From contig CAYIHX010000005.1 of NCBI GenBank assembly GCA_964363305.1, forward strand, positions 68,797 through 132,796: a stretch of 64,000 nt of DNA. The letters run 5' to 3'. Every line of letters begins with the position of its first letter. The stretch's first letter is position 1. A program made the position numbers and the translations under genes. This DNA comes from CAYIHX01 sp964363305 (lineage in GTDB: Bacteria; Bdellovibrionota; UBA1018). The notes beneath the pieces are model-generated. The model saw only the letters and a program-made list of their open reading frames with translations. It made no database searches and was not told the origin of the DNA. Shown here piece by piece: positions 25,575 through 34,104 of this stretch.

Positions 25575-27037
25575 ACGGCTCCGACGCCTCGCACGACTGA
25601 GAGGATGGTCTTCACAATGATGGAGAGGTCGAGCAGAAGGGACTGGTTGTGAATGTAGAAGAGGTCGTATTCGAGATTTTGATGAATCGGTTCACCACGG
25701 ACCGCGCTGATTTGCCAGACCCCGGTGATGCCGGGTTTGACGAGGAGTCGTTGGCGCTCGAGAGCGGTGTAGCCTTCAACAATAAAGGGCATCTCCGGGC
25801 GAGGTCCAACTAAGCTCATGTCACCGCGAAAGACGTTAAAAAGCTGGGGAAGTTCATCGAGGCTGGTCCGTCTGAGCCATTTTCCGACTCGGGTGATGCG
25901 TGGATCATGGGGGTCGGAGGGCGTGCGGGCGTACCGGGGAGCTTCGACGTGCATGGTTCGGAATTTATAGATGCTGAATTGCCGTCCGCGGAGGCCTACG
26001 CGCTTTTGTTTAAAGAGGACTGGCCCCCTTGAATCGAGTCGAATCGAGAGGCCAAAGAGTAGAATGAGAGGAGATAGCAGCAGGATGAAGAGGGAGCTGA
26101 GTGCGAAGTCGACTAATTTTTTTAAGACCCTAAAATAAAAAGAGACCCGACTGTTTTTACGCCTGAGAATAGGAATTCCACCGATTTCAAAAAGTTCAAC
26201 ATTCTGGATAAAGCGTTCATAAGCATTGGGGACGATCGCGTAGTCGACTCCCGCTTGGATGCAGCGCTCGACGAGCTTTTGATTTCTTTCAAACGTAGCC
26301 GAAGGGAGAGCGATCAGAACGAGTTCGACTCCGAGCTGTGAAGCTTGGTCGATCCATTCTTCTCCACCGAGCACCTTCAGGCCTTTGTTGGGCCCGATTC
26401 CTGACCATTTTAACCATTGCTGGTGCTTCAAAGGGTTGTCGTCTGCCATCCCAACGGGAAGCAGGCCGAGGGCTGGGCTCTCGAAAAGACGCTTGGCCAA
26501 ATGTGTACCGATATTGCCCGCTCCGTAGATGAGTACCTTTCTTTGCGACCAGCCCTTGAGATGAAAAAGAACGTGCAAGCGGTAAAAAATCTGCCTCTGT
26601 ATGTAAAGAGCGAACGGAGAGAGGACGAGGCCCGTCGTCATGGTGATCCGAGAGAGATCGACTGACCGCAGATAGAACGAAAGACTGAGCACCACCGCTG
26701 CGGCATAGAAACCGGTTCTGAAAATGCCGCGAAGTTCTTGGATATTGAGCAGGCTGATTTCTCTTTCGTAGAGGCCGACTCGATCTAGAATGAGAACATA
26801 GACCAGGCCGATCCCGGCGGAGATCAATGCAAATTCAATGAAGGATTGAGGCGAGCTTCTGCTGAGCCCTGACGTGTAGAGAAGATAACCGAGCTGGAAA
26901 CAGGCAACGACCACGGCGAAGTCTGCTCCCCTTTGGAAGGTGGAAATCAGAAATCCAAAATAACGTCGCCAGGGACCGTCGTGTTGTTTCTCTGAAGGGG
27001 CGGGTCTCGGTTGAGAAACGGCGGCGGTGGAATCCAT
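25571..27037 (-). CDS. Undecaprenyl-phosphate phosphoglycosyltransferase (WbaP/WcaJ type)
   Basis: This 488-residue polyisoprenyl-phosphate hexose-1-phosphate transferase starts repeat-unit assembly on the lipid carrier. About five N-terminal membrane segments are followed by a Rossmann-like CoA-binding domain (VLIYGAGNIGTHLAKRL, about residue 168) and another hydrophobic segment (FALSSLFILLLSPLILLFGL, about 312). The catalytic bacterial sugar transferase domain has LFKQKRVGLRGRQFSIYKFRTM, TSLDELPQLFNVFRGDMS, LVGPRPE and PGITGVWQ. The Asp-Glu of SLDELPQ is catalytic in this family. The stop overlaps the O-antigen ligase-like gene. The sugar (glucose, galactose or an amino sugar) is not certain. 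Confidence 0.9.
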   Translation of the reverse strand: MDSTAAVSQPRPAPSEKQHDGPWRRYFGFLISTFQRGADFAVVVACFQLGYLLYTSGLSRSSPQSFIEFALISAGIGLVYVLILDRVGLYEREISLLNIQELRGIFRTGFYAAAVVLSLSFYLRSVDLSRITMTTGLVLSPFALYIQRQIFYRLHVLFHLKGWSQRKVLIYGAGNIGTHLAKRLFESPALGLLPVGMADDNPLKHQQWLKWSGIGPNKGLKVLGGEEWIDQASQLGVELVLIALPSATFERNQKLVERCIQAGVDYAIVPNAYERFIQNVELFEIGGIPILRRKNSRVSFYFRVLKKLVDFALSSLFILLLSPLILLFGLSIRLDSRGPVLFKQKRVGLRGRQFSIYKFRTMHVEAPRYARTPSDPHDPRITRVGKWLRRTSLDELPQLFNVFRGDMSLVGPRPEMPFIVEGYTALERQRLLVKPGITGVWQISAVRGEPIHQNLEYDLFYIHNQSLLLDLSIIVKTILSVVRGVGAV

Positions 27038-27096
27038 CTAAGAAAGGAAACTATTCGTTTCTGTTGAGAAATCCAGAGAAAAAGCGTGGATGTTTG

Positions 27097-27870
27097 ATGG
27101 GGCTTCGGCTACACCCAAGGGGCTTGGCTCACCATCCGACGGTCGATATTTTAGGAGTGCGGGTTTCTCGCTTCGGTTTTCGCGAAACGAAGGAAATGTG
27201 CGTGAAGGAGTTGGACGCGAAGCAAGGCGGATACGTCTGCTTCGCGAATGTTCACACGGTCACGGAATCGTTGGATTCTCCGGACTTGTGTGGCGCGTTA
27301 AATCAAGCCGTCTTTGCGGTGGCAGATGGAAAACCCTTGGTTTGGGTTTCTCGGTTGCTGAGAGCGCCGATCAGCTCGAGGGTTTGCGGCCCGGATTTCA
27401 TGGCTGATTTTTTGAAGCATCATCCGAACTATCGGCACGCGTTCGTCGGCGGAAAGCCGGGAGTGGCGGACCGCTTGATTCAGAAGTTTGAGCTCAAGAG
27501 CGCTGTCGCTTATTGCCCTCCGTTTCGGCCGTATTCCGACGCGTATGCTCGCGAAGATTGGACTGCTCTTCTCAAGGCATCGGGGGGCCTCCCGCCGGAC
27601 TGTGTTTGGGTGGGGCTGGGGGCTCCGAAGCAGGAGCTTTGGATGCGGTCGGTCTCTCAGTTAGGGGTGACCTCTTTATTTTTTGGTGTGGGAGCGGCCT
27701 TTGATTTTTTAACCGGAGGCGTGGCTCGGGCTCCGGCATGGATGCAATCGATGGGGTTGGAGTGGTTCTATCGCCTCACGCAGGAGCCGAGGCGATTGTG
27801 GCGTCGTTACCTTTCGACAAACCCGAGGTTCGTCTGGCGGGTTTTTCTCCAATGGATGAGTCGAGTTTGA
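27097..27870 (+). CDS. WecG/TagA/CpsF family glycosyltransferase
   Basis: A 257-residue GT26 enzyme that adds the second sugar, often ManNAc or ManNAcA, to a lipid-linked intermediate at the inner face of the membrane. The visible hallmarks are FANVHTVTESLD near residue 50, VFAVADGKPLVW with the catalytic-region Asp, CGPDFM and FVGGKPGVAD. Later come VWVGLGAPKQELWM and FGVGAAFDFLTGGVARAP. The ATG at 27097 is preferred; a TTG at 27064 in frame is possible. It is divergent from the initiating phosphoglycosyltransferase by about 60 bases, and the two probably act in sequence. A WecB-type epimerase at 31142 could supply UDP-ManNAc. Confidence 0.9.
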   Translation: MGLRLHPRGLAHHPTVDILGVRVSRFGFRETKEMCVKELDAKQGGYVCFANVHTVTESLDSPDLCGALNQAVFAVADGKPLVWVSRLLRAPISSRVCGPDFMADFLKHHPNYRHAFVGGKPGVADRLIQKFELKSAVAYCPPFRPYSDAYAREDWTALLKASGGLPPDCVWVGLGAPKQELWMRSVSQLGVTSLFFGVGAAFDFLTGGVARAPAWMQSMGLEWFYRLTQEPRRLWRRYLSTNPRFVWRVFLQWMSRV

Positions 27871-29177
27871 GTGCCTTGAGTTGGCTTGTGACAACGGTTT
27901 TATCGATGGCTGTTCTTCCCTCTTGGACGGCAGTATCGGTTCGGATTTACGAGCGGCTGGGCCTCTCAAGCTCGTTGTTGGGGCCGATTAATCCATTGAA
28001 GATCGCGGCGCCCGCTCTTCTGATCTTTTTATATACGCAGCGCACCAGGATCAGTGAGTTTCTCCCGAAGGGGTTGGCGATTTTTCTTGGGGTGACCTAT
28101 TTATTGGGATCGGGGGCGGTGCTTTATGGCGCGTTTCAATGTCAGTGGAATCTGACTCTCTTTCGAGAGTGGTTTCTTCATGGATGGGCGGCTCTGTGGG
28201 CGCTCTCTTTCTTTTTCCTTTCGAATCGGCAGAGGAAATGGGTCATCGGGGCATGGCTCACCTGGGTTGGCGGTTCCTGTTTGATGGATTGGCTGGCCCC
28301 CGCCTGGCAGGATTGGCTATTTGCGCATATCTTTGATCCGGATACGCGGGTTCTGGACGTTCGCGAGGTCGGCGATGTGTTGACCGGGGTGTTTGGGCGG
28401 CAAACCTTGGGTAAGTTTCTGGCCTGGATTCCGTGGCTCTGGCTGCTCACTTTGAAGCCGGTGGCGAAACCTTCGAGTCAGCGTTTTCGTTTCGCTCTGG
28501 GGATGGCGGCGGTGATTTTCTCTGCTGGCATCGTGTTGGCGACCAGCCAGCGGGGGCCATTCGTTTCGGTGCTGGCTGCGGCGTTGGTGACGATTGTCCT
28601 CTATGCTCGGAACGAGGGTTTTCGAAAGCGAACCCTTTTGATGATGATTGGAGGCTTCGCGCTGAGCGTGGGAGTTCTCACGGTCTCGTTCGTGCCCCGC
28701 CCCATCCTCGAGAGCCGGATTCGCTCGATGATTGGGCTATCGTCCACTGGGTCTCTAGGCGATCAGGCCGAACAGAACACGAAGTTCCGGTGGGGAATGC
28801 TCTCGTTCTCGACTCAAGTTATTTTAGAGAATCCGATGGGCCGAGCCTGCTTTCCCAATGAGCGGTATTTCTGGGATCGAGGAACAACGGCTGGGCATGC
28901 GCATCATCTTTTTCTGCAAGAGTATCGAGCTCGTGGTTGGATCTGGGGCACTCTTCACCTCTTGATGTGGATTTTTTGCGGCTGGGCTTTTTTTCGAGCG
29001 TTGCCCTCTGCTCAAGAGAATTTTTTTTGGTTCGGTGGGTTTCTCAGCATAGTGTTTGTGGGGCAGTTCGACTACCCCTGGATGGCTCTTTCGCAGTCCA
29101 TCGTGATCTGGGTATTTCTTTGGAAGGGATTCTCATTATGGGGAAGCTTGAATATTCGGCGTTGGTCCCGACTTTAA
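27852..29177 (+). CDS. O-antigen ligase/Wzy-like membrane protein
   Basis: A 441-residue polytopic membrane protein with about ten hydrophobic segments. The ATG at 27852 overlaps the previous gene by 19 bases; homologous-looking sequence starts at MDESSLSALSWLV. The periplasmic loop before the last membrane helices holds EQNTKFRWGML and TTAGHAHHLFLQEYRARG, which resembles the HNxxL-type motif in altered form. It is the second member of this fold in the window, so one may polymerise and the other ligate, or they may serve two polymers. It overlaps the downstream GT2 gene by 40 bases, supporting one operon from WecG to WecB. Confidence 0.7.
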   Translation: MDESSLSALSWLVTTVLSMAVLPSWTAVSVRIYERLGLSSSLLGPINPLKIAAPALLIFLYTQRTRISEFLPKGLAIFLGVTYLLGSGAVLYGAFQCQWNLTLFREWFLHGWAALWALSFFFLSNRQRKWVIGAWLTWVGGSCLMDWLAPAWQDWLFAHIFDPDTRVLDVREVGDVLTGVFGRQTLGKFLAWIPWLWLLTLKPVAKPSSQRFRFALGMAAVIFSAGIVLATSQRGPFVSVLAAALVTIVLYARNEGFRKRTLLMMIGGFALSVGVLTVSFVPRPILESRIRSMIGLSSTGSLGDQAEQNTKFRWGMLSFSTQVILENPMGRACFPNERYFWDRGTTAGHAHHLFLQEYRARGWIWGTLHLLMWIFCGWAFFRALPSAQENFFWFGGFLSIVFVGQFDYPWMALSQSIVIWVFLWKGFSLWGSLNIRRWSRL

Positions 29178-30055
29178 ATCGTCCACAGCTTTTGACGAGA
29201 TTGTTGGCCTCCCTCGCTTCGCAGACGAGACCCCCGGCAGAGGTGGTGGTCGTCGATCAAAGCGATGATGACGAGACCCGGCGTGCGTTTGAAAGTTGGA
29301 ACCCGCCTGGCATCCGGAAAATCTACTGTCGAAACGAGGTTAAGTCGCTGAATTTGGCCAGAAATCGTGCATTTCGCGAATGCTCGATGCCCCTCGCGGC
29401 GTTTTTTGACGATGACCTCGTGCTCGAACAGGATTATTCGGAGAAGGTGGTCCGTATTTTTGAAGGTGATTCAGAGCTTCGTTTCGGGGGCGGAATGGGG
29501 ACGATTTCGAGCAGTCGCTATCACTTTCGACCTTTAGAACGATTTTTTTTAATGCCCCATGAGGGGAATGGAAAATTTTTAGCCAGTGGCGCGCCGACCT
29601 ACCCGCATTGGATCAAAGAGTTTACGGAAGTAGATTTCCTCTCTGGCGGTCTGACTTTCTGGCGCCGTGAAGTATTCGAAACGATCCAATTCGACGAGGC
29701 ATTGATCGGGTACGGGTATGGTGATGATCTCGATTATTCGTTTCGAGTTTCTCGGAAATTTAAATTGTTCTTTGAGCCTCAAGCCGTCTGTCACCACGAG
29801 GACCACGCGCCAGGGAAAGATCACGAAGCGTTGAAGCAGAAGGTCTGGATTCAGAACATGTATTATTTGGCGGTGAAGAATAACTTCTCTCGAGGGGCTT
29901 TCTTTTGGTTCGCGCTCGGGCATCTCTACCGTGATTTGATTCATCTACGATTTGCTCGCTTTGCCGGTGGGATTCGGGGTCTGAGAAATGTGCTGACGAG
30001 TCAAATCGATTCCGTGAAAGGTTTTGTCGGTGCGAGTCACACACTTCGTCAATGA
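29138..30055 (+). CDS. GT2 family glycosyltransferase
   Basis: A 305-residue inverting glycosyltransferase of GT-A fold. The ATG at 29138 has AGGGA upstream. The N-terminus YSALVPTLNRPQLLTRLLASL is typical of GT2. VVVDQSDD and the metal-binding AAFFDDDLVLE give the donor site, and the LSGGLTFWRREVF acceptor block is present. A conserved FDEALIGYGYGDDLDYSFR stretch carries the likely catalytic base (ED/DD motif). It adds a sugar to the growing repeat unit on the cytosolic face; donor and linkage are unknown. It overlaps the ligase-like gene before it and the GT4 gene after it. Confidence 0.85.
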   Translation: MGKLEYSALVPTLNRPQLLTRLLASLASQTRPPAEVVVVDQSDDDETRRAFESWNPPGIRKIYCRNEVKSLNLARNRAFRECSMPLAAFFDDDLVLEQDYSEKVVRIFEGDSELRFGGGMGTISSSRYHFRPLERFFLMPHEGNGKFLASGAPTYPHWIKEFTEVDFLSGGLTFWRREVFETIQFDEALIGYGYGDDLDYSFRVSRKFKLFFEPQAVCHHEDHAPGKDHEALKQKVWIQNMYYLAVKNNFSRGAFFWFALGHLYRDLIHLRFARFAGGIRGLRNVLTSQIDSVKGFVGASHTLRQ

Positions 30056-31139
30056 TTATCGCGGTGGTCTTGCTCGGTATGTTGAGCGCCTTGTAGCGGC
30101 GCAGCGAAATGCTCCTGGTACGAGTTGGGTGGTCGATGTTTTCGGGCCGAAGCAACTGAATATTGGAGAGGGGGTTGGCCGCGCTCTTTATCGCCCCGTA
30201 GAGAAGACGTGGGGGCTCAATCAATGGAAATTCGCCTACGATTCGTGGCGGTGGAGCCGGCCGGGTCTTCGGCATTTTCACAATTACACTTTTGGTAAGA
30301 TCGATGTCCTGACTTGTCACGGCCTGTATACGCATAATTGGTTGGCGAAGTATGGGCATGGGCGGGTGCCGCCGCAGCGGAGGGCCCAGTTTACCGCCCT
30401 GTCAGCGCTCGAGCGACGTTGCCTGGCGAGCGCGAAGGTCGTTGTTTTTCAGTCAGTTGAGAACCAGGAATTTGTCGAGGAGCACTTTCAGTTGAAACGC
30501 TCGCCTGGCGTATTTAGGAGAATTTTGCAGGCTGTTGATACGGGGAGGTTTCGTCCCTTTGCTGAGGGCGAGCGTCTTAAGCGGCGCGGGGTAGTTTTTC
30601 CTCAAATTTCCGCTTCGAGCCGCTGGCTTCTTTTTGTGGGGCACGATTTCGAGGGCAAAGGGCTGATTCGAATTCTTCAGGAGTTTGCTGCGCGCCGGGT
30701 TCCGCTGGGCCAGTACTCCGTATTAGTTTTTGGCGACGACGCTTTGAATCGATCGAGGGCGGGGGCTCTTGCTGAGAAGATGGGGCTTTCGATTCATTTT
30801 CTTCCGAGTGATCAGCTTCTCGATGCTTATCGATGCTCTGATTTTCTTTTGCTCGACTCGGTTTCAGAGGGGGCGCCTTTAGTTCTTTTAGAGGGGATGG
30901 CCTGTGGTTGCGTGCCTATTTTTACGCCTTGTGGGGGCGTGCGAGAGACGATTCAGCATGGCGTGAATGGCTGGGTGGCTGATTCCGCCGCGGGGATTGT
31001 CGAGTGTGCGATGGTGACTTCGGAGGTGGAGAGGATGACTCTTTCGCTGGAGTCTGTTCGTACCGTTCAGACGAGAAGCCTGTCTGAGTTTGAGAGACAG
31101 TATCGGATGATTTACGAGTCGTTGGGGTCAGGGTTGTGA
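30030..31139 (+). CDS. GT4 family glycosyltransferase
   Basis: A 369-residue GT-B glycosyltransferase. The GTG at 30030 has GAAAGG eight bases upstream and is preferred to the TTG at 30024. The N-terminal acceptor domain starts RVTHFVNDYRGGLARYVERLV. The C-terminal half has LLFVGHDFEGKGL, and LLDSVSEGAPLVLLEGMACGCVPI with the E-x7-E retaining GT4 signature. This is followed by GGVRETIQHGVNGW. It is likely to extend the lipid-linked repeat unit using a nucleotide-sugar donor. Overlaps of 26 bases upstream and near-contact downstream place it in the WecG-WecB operon. The sugar is not assignable. Confidence 0.86.
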   Translation: MRVTHFVNDYRGGLARYVERLVAAQRNAPGTSWVVDVFGPKQLNIGEGVGRALYRPVEKTWGLNQWKFAYDSWRWSRPGLRHFHNYTFGKIDVLTCHGLYTHNWLAKYGHGRVPPQRRAQFTALSALERRCLASAKVVVFQSVENQEFVEEHFQLKRSPGVFRRILQAVDTGRFRPFAEGERLKRRGVVFPQISASSRWLLFVGHDFEGKGLIRILQEFAARRVPLGQYSVLVFGDDALNRSRAGALAEKMGLSIHFLPSDQLLDAYRCSDFLLLDSVSEGAPLVLLEGMACGCVPIFTPCGGVRETIQHGVNGWVADSAAGIVECAMVTSEVERMTLSLESVRTVQTRSLSEFERQYRMIYESLGSGL

Positions 31140-31141
31140 CC

Positions 31142-32263
31142 ATGCACCTCACCTTCGTCTTCGGCACCCGACCCGAAACCATCAAGATGGCCCCCCTTAT
31201 TCTCGCAGCTAGGAAGCTCGGCCATCGTGCTGAAGTGGTACTGACGGGGCAGCACCGCGAAATGGCCCGGCAGATGTTGCGCGTGTTTGGCATCGAGGCG
31301 GATCTCGACCTCGGCGTCATGGTTCCCAATCAGACGTTGGCTGGGTTGAGCGCGCGAGTGCTTCTCGCTTTGGATGAAAAACTCTCGCCCTCGGTGAAGC
31401 GTGACTGGCTGCTTGTTCAGGGCGATACAACGACGGCTTTCATCGCCGGATACTGGGCGTTTATGCGCGGCATCCCCGTCGCGCATGTGGAAGCGGGCCT
31501 GAGGACGCATGACCTGCGGGCGCCTTTTCCCGAAGAGGCGAATCGGCAGCTGCTTTCTCGGATTGCGACGATGCACTTTGCGCCGACCGCGCAGGCGGCG
31601 CGGGCGTTGGGGCGCGAGGGGATTCCGCGCGCCCTCGTCAAAGTGGTGGGGAACTCGGGCATTGACGCTTTGCTCTGGGTAGTGGAGCGGCTCAAACGCC
31701 CGGGTTCGGGGGGCGTGTCGGCCGAGGATCGGCTGCCTCGTGATTTGCTCGCGCAGCTGGGCGACCGGCGCGTCGTGCTCATCACGGCTCATCGACGAGA
31801 GAGTTTTGGGCCGGACTTCGATGATCTTTGCATGGGCATCCAGACTGCGGCGCTGAAGCATTCTGACTGTGTGTTCGTGTATCCGGTTCACCCGAACCCG
31901 AACGTGCGCGCCCCGGTCGAGAAGTGGCTCAGTGGAATTCCAAACGTGCTGGTGATCGAGCCGCTTTCGTATGTTCCGTTCATCGAGCTGATGATGCGCG
32001 CGTCGGCGTTGCTGACGGATTCGGGTGGCATGCAAGAGGAGGCGCCGACGTTAAAGAAGCCAGTCATCGTGATGCGCAACACAACGGAGCGGCCGGAAGG
32101 GGTGAAGGCGGGGTTTTCTCGCTTAGTGGGAACCGACTCGCGAAAGATCGAGCAGGCCGTGACTCGTGCTTTGAAGCGGGGGTGCGAGGGGCGGGGCAAG
32201 AACCCTTATGGGGATGGGAAGGCTTCCGAGCGGATGATTCGGGCGCTAAATAGATGCTCCTAA
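31142..32263 (+). CDS. wecB: UDP-N-acetylglucosamine 2-epimerase (non-hydrolysing)
   Basis: WecB interconverts UDP-GlcNAc and UDP-ManNAc. The 373-residue protein has the complete family signature: FVFGTRPETIKMAPL at the N-terminus, VLTGQHREM, VQGDTTT, HVEAGLRT and FPEEANRQL. In the second half are TAHRRESFG, VHPNPNVR and LTDSGGMQEEAP. The ATG at 31142 is chosen over the overlapping GTG at 31136 because the AGGG site is spaced better. As the last gene of the operon it would feed UDP-ManNAc, directly or after oxidation, to the WecG-type transferase at its head. The base composition looks more GC-rich than the GT genes just upstream, in line with a different origin. Confidence 0.92.
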   Translation: MHLTFVFGTRPETIKMAPLILAARKLGHRAEVVLTGQHREMARQMLRVFGIEADLDLGVMVPNQTLAGLSARVLLALDEKLSPSVKRDWLLVQGDTTTAFIAGYWAFMRGIPVAHVEAGLRTHDLRAPFPEEANRQLLSRIATMHFAPTAQAARALGREGIPRALVKVVGNSGIDALLWVVERLKRPGSGGVSAEDRLPRDLLAQLGDRRVVLITAHRRESFGPDFDDLCMGIQTAALKHSDCVFVYPVHPNPNVRAPVEKWLSGIPNVLVIEPLSYVPFIELMMRASALLTDSGGMQEEAPTLKKPVIVMRNTTERPEGVKAGFSRLVGTDSRKIEQAVTRALKRGCEGRGKNPYGDGKASERMIRALNRCS

Positions 32264-32333
32264 AGAGCCTACTGGAGAGTGGGTCTTTATCGTCGCTCGT
32301 GCTGCTCACGTTTTGGCGAGGCAGGAGATCAAT

Positions 32334-32468
32334 ACGATCATATGGATATTCGTGACATTTGGGGTGTGTATCCCCATGTAGAGGATAAAATCCATACTAT
32401 CGTATATGTTTTATTGTTTTTGATGTTCGATTTGCGTCAAAATGAGAACTATCTATACGATCGTATAG
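32334..32468. promoter_or_regulatory. Three phased operator-like palindromes upstream of hipBA
   Basis: A perfect 16-base palindrome CTATACGATCGTATAG lies at 32453-32468, 18 bases before the hipB start. Two more copies of its 12-base core (ATACGATCGTAT) occur with one mismatch each at 32394-32405 and 32334-32345. The starts are 60 and 61 bases apart, close to six helical turns. This is what autoregulation by a HipB-type dimer would need, with room for looping. Assignment to HipB is inferred from position; HipB of E. coli binds a different palindrome, also repeated upstream of its operon. Confidence 0.6.
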
Positions 32469-32485
32469 AAAATGGGGTGTAGACC

Positions 32486-32737
32486 ATGCAGGTAATGACC
32501 AACAAACGGGGATCGCCTCTCGCGGAAGTACTGCTCAGGCGCCGACGGGCACTGGGTATTACTCAGGAGCAACTGGCCAAATTTGCAGAATGCAGTGTTC
32601 CTTACATCTACTTGCTGGAGAGTGGAAAAACCACCGTTCGTATCGACAAGCTGATCGCCGTTCTCTCGGTTCTAGGGCTTCAGTTAAGGGTAGAGGCCGG
32701 TAAAGAAGGGCTGAAAATCGACGAGAAACTCAAATGA
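32486..32737 (+). CDS. hipB: HipB-like XRE-family antitoxin and repressor
   Basis: An 83-residue helix-turn-helix protein. The XRE fold is visible as RRRRALGITQEQLAKFAECSVPYIYLLESGK, in which ITQEQLA and SVPYIYLLE form the recognition pair. A short C-terminal tail, LRVEAGKEGLKIDEKLK, resembles the flexible HipB tail. It would neutralise the HipA kinase next door and repress their common promoter. The start ATG follows a perfect operator by 18 bases. The stop overlaps the hipA ATG (4-base overlap), as in other hipBA operons. Confidence 0.82.
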   Translation: MQVMTNKRGSPLAEVLLRRRRALGITQEQLAKFAECSVPYIYLLESGKTTVRIDKLIAVLSVLGLQLRVEAGKEGLKIDEKLK

Positions 32738-33975
32738 CCTGGGAGGAGATCAAGCACGTCAATACCGCTGATGTTTTTAGAGACTCGGTCTTGGTGGGAA
32801 AGATTTCGCGTATAGATCGGGGATCGGCTTTTGAGTACGACACAAATTACCTGGAGGGAGCGGACCGCGGCGGCGGAATCGCGTTTCATCTTCCTCATTT
32901 ACGGAGAAGGCATGAGACGTCGGGAGTGAATCTCCACACCTACTTCGCGGGTCTTCTCCCTGAGGGCCTTCGCTTGAGAGCCTTGACGAAGCGGATGAAG
33001 ACCTCGGAAGACGATCTCCTGAGCTTGCTGATTGCCACGGGTGGCGATTGCATCGGTGATGTTTCAGTTGTTCCTGAAAATCAACAACCCTCGAAGAAGG
33101 CGGTGCCTACGGTCGAGGTAAAAAATTTGAGAAAAGTCGTGTTCGCTGAGCTCTTCGAGCGAAGCATCGACTATGATGCGACTCAAAGTCCGGAACCTGA
33201 ATCCAGCATCCCCGGTGTGCAGGAAAAAATATCAGCCGCGACGATTTCTTTTCCTGTGAAAACAAAAAAGACTCATGGTTCGTTTATCTTGAAACTCAAT
33301 CCTCCCGACAAGCCGCGACTTGTTGAAAATGAGGATTTTTTTCTTCGCATGGCCAGAGCCTGTGGCCTCGAAGTGCCGAATGCCAAGCTTGTCAGGGACC
33401 GAGAAAACAATACCGGAATTTTGATCGAGAGATTTGACCGGATCCTTGTCCCCAAGGATCGGACGACTTTGAAGGTGCATCAGGAGGACGCCTGCCAGTT
33501 TCTTAATCGCTACCCGTCTGAAAAATATCGCATCAAGTGCTCGGAAATCGCGGAAGGCCTCGCTGAATTTTGTTCCAGCTCTTCAGTGGAAACCTCGCGT
33601 TTCATTCGTCTGCTTGCGTTTTCGTACCTGATTGGAAACGGGGATTTGCATGCGAAGAACGTCAGCGTTCAAGTCAAACCAGATACAAACGTCGTTACGA
33701 TGACCCCGGCCTACGACCTTCTGACTACCTTGCCTTATGGTGATTCCCGAATGGCGCTTCAGTTCGAGGGACGGAGCGATAATTTCAAGAGGGCTTACTT
33801 CGTTGATTTCGGTGAAAGATACGGAGTGAATAGAGCGATGACCCAATCGATCCTTGACGAGGTTTGCTCCCAGTCACAGTGCTGGGTGGATCGAGTGGGC
33901 GAAATCGGTTTAGCCGCGAAAAAGACGGCGCAACTTAAATCTCTCATGAGAAAACGTCTCCTGGATCTCCGCTAA
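32734..33975 (+). CDS. hipA: HipA-like serine/threonine kinase toxin
   Basis: A 413-residue HipA-fold kinase, close to the 440 residues of E. coli HipA. The phosphate-loop/autophosphorylation segment is SSIPGVQEKIS (about 157-167). The ATP lysine is in SFILKLN (about 187). The catalytic loop is GNGDLHAKNVS (Asp304) and the Mg site is PAYDLL (Asp328). The N-terminal domain has NLHTYFAGLLPEGLR. By family knowledge, HipA phosphorylates glutamyl-tRNA synthetase (or other synthetases in variants) and arrests growth. All catalytic residues appear intact. It is coupled to hipB by a 4-base overlap and stands at the edge of an accessory island within the polysaccharide locus. Confidence 0.88.
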   Translation: MTWEEIKHVNTADVFRDSVLVGKISRIDRGSAFEYDTNYLEGADRGGGIAFHLPHLRRRHETSGVNLHTYFAGLLPEGLRLRALTKRMKTSEDDLLSLLIATGGDCIGDVSVVPENQQPSKKAVPTVEVKNLRKVVFAELFERSIDYDATQSPEPESSIPGVQEKISAATISFPVKTKKTHGSFILKLNPPDKPRLVENEDFFLRMARACGLEVPNAKLVRDRENNTGILIERFDRILVPKDRTTLKVHQEDACQFLNRYPSEKYRIKCSEIAEGLAEFCSSSSVETSRFIRLLAFSYLIGNGDLHAKNVSVQVKPDTNVVTMTPAYDLLTTLPYGDSRMALQFEGRSDNFKRAYFVDFGERYGVNRAMTQSILDEVCSQSQCWVDRVGEIGLAAKKTAQLKSLMRKRLLDLR

Positions 33976-34104
33976 TTCGAGGTAAAGGGCGAATCGCCTC
34001 CGGGCTGGGCAGTGGGAGCTTGAGGTAGTCCTGGCCGCTTTCTGGATCGCGACTGATTTCATGAATTGGTTGAGGCGGCCCGAGATTGTCGGTATATCCA
34101 CGGA

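Noticed and set aside
32279..32482. 67-codon plus-strand frame upstream of hipB
   Set aside because: It runs through the three operator palindromes and has no family resemblance; better explained as regulatory sequence.
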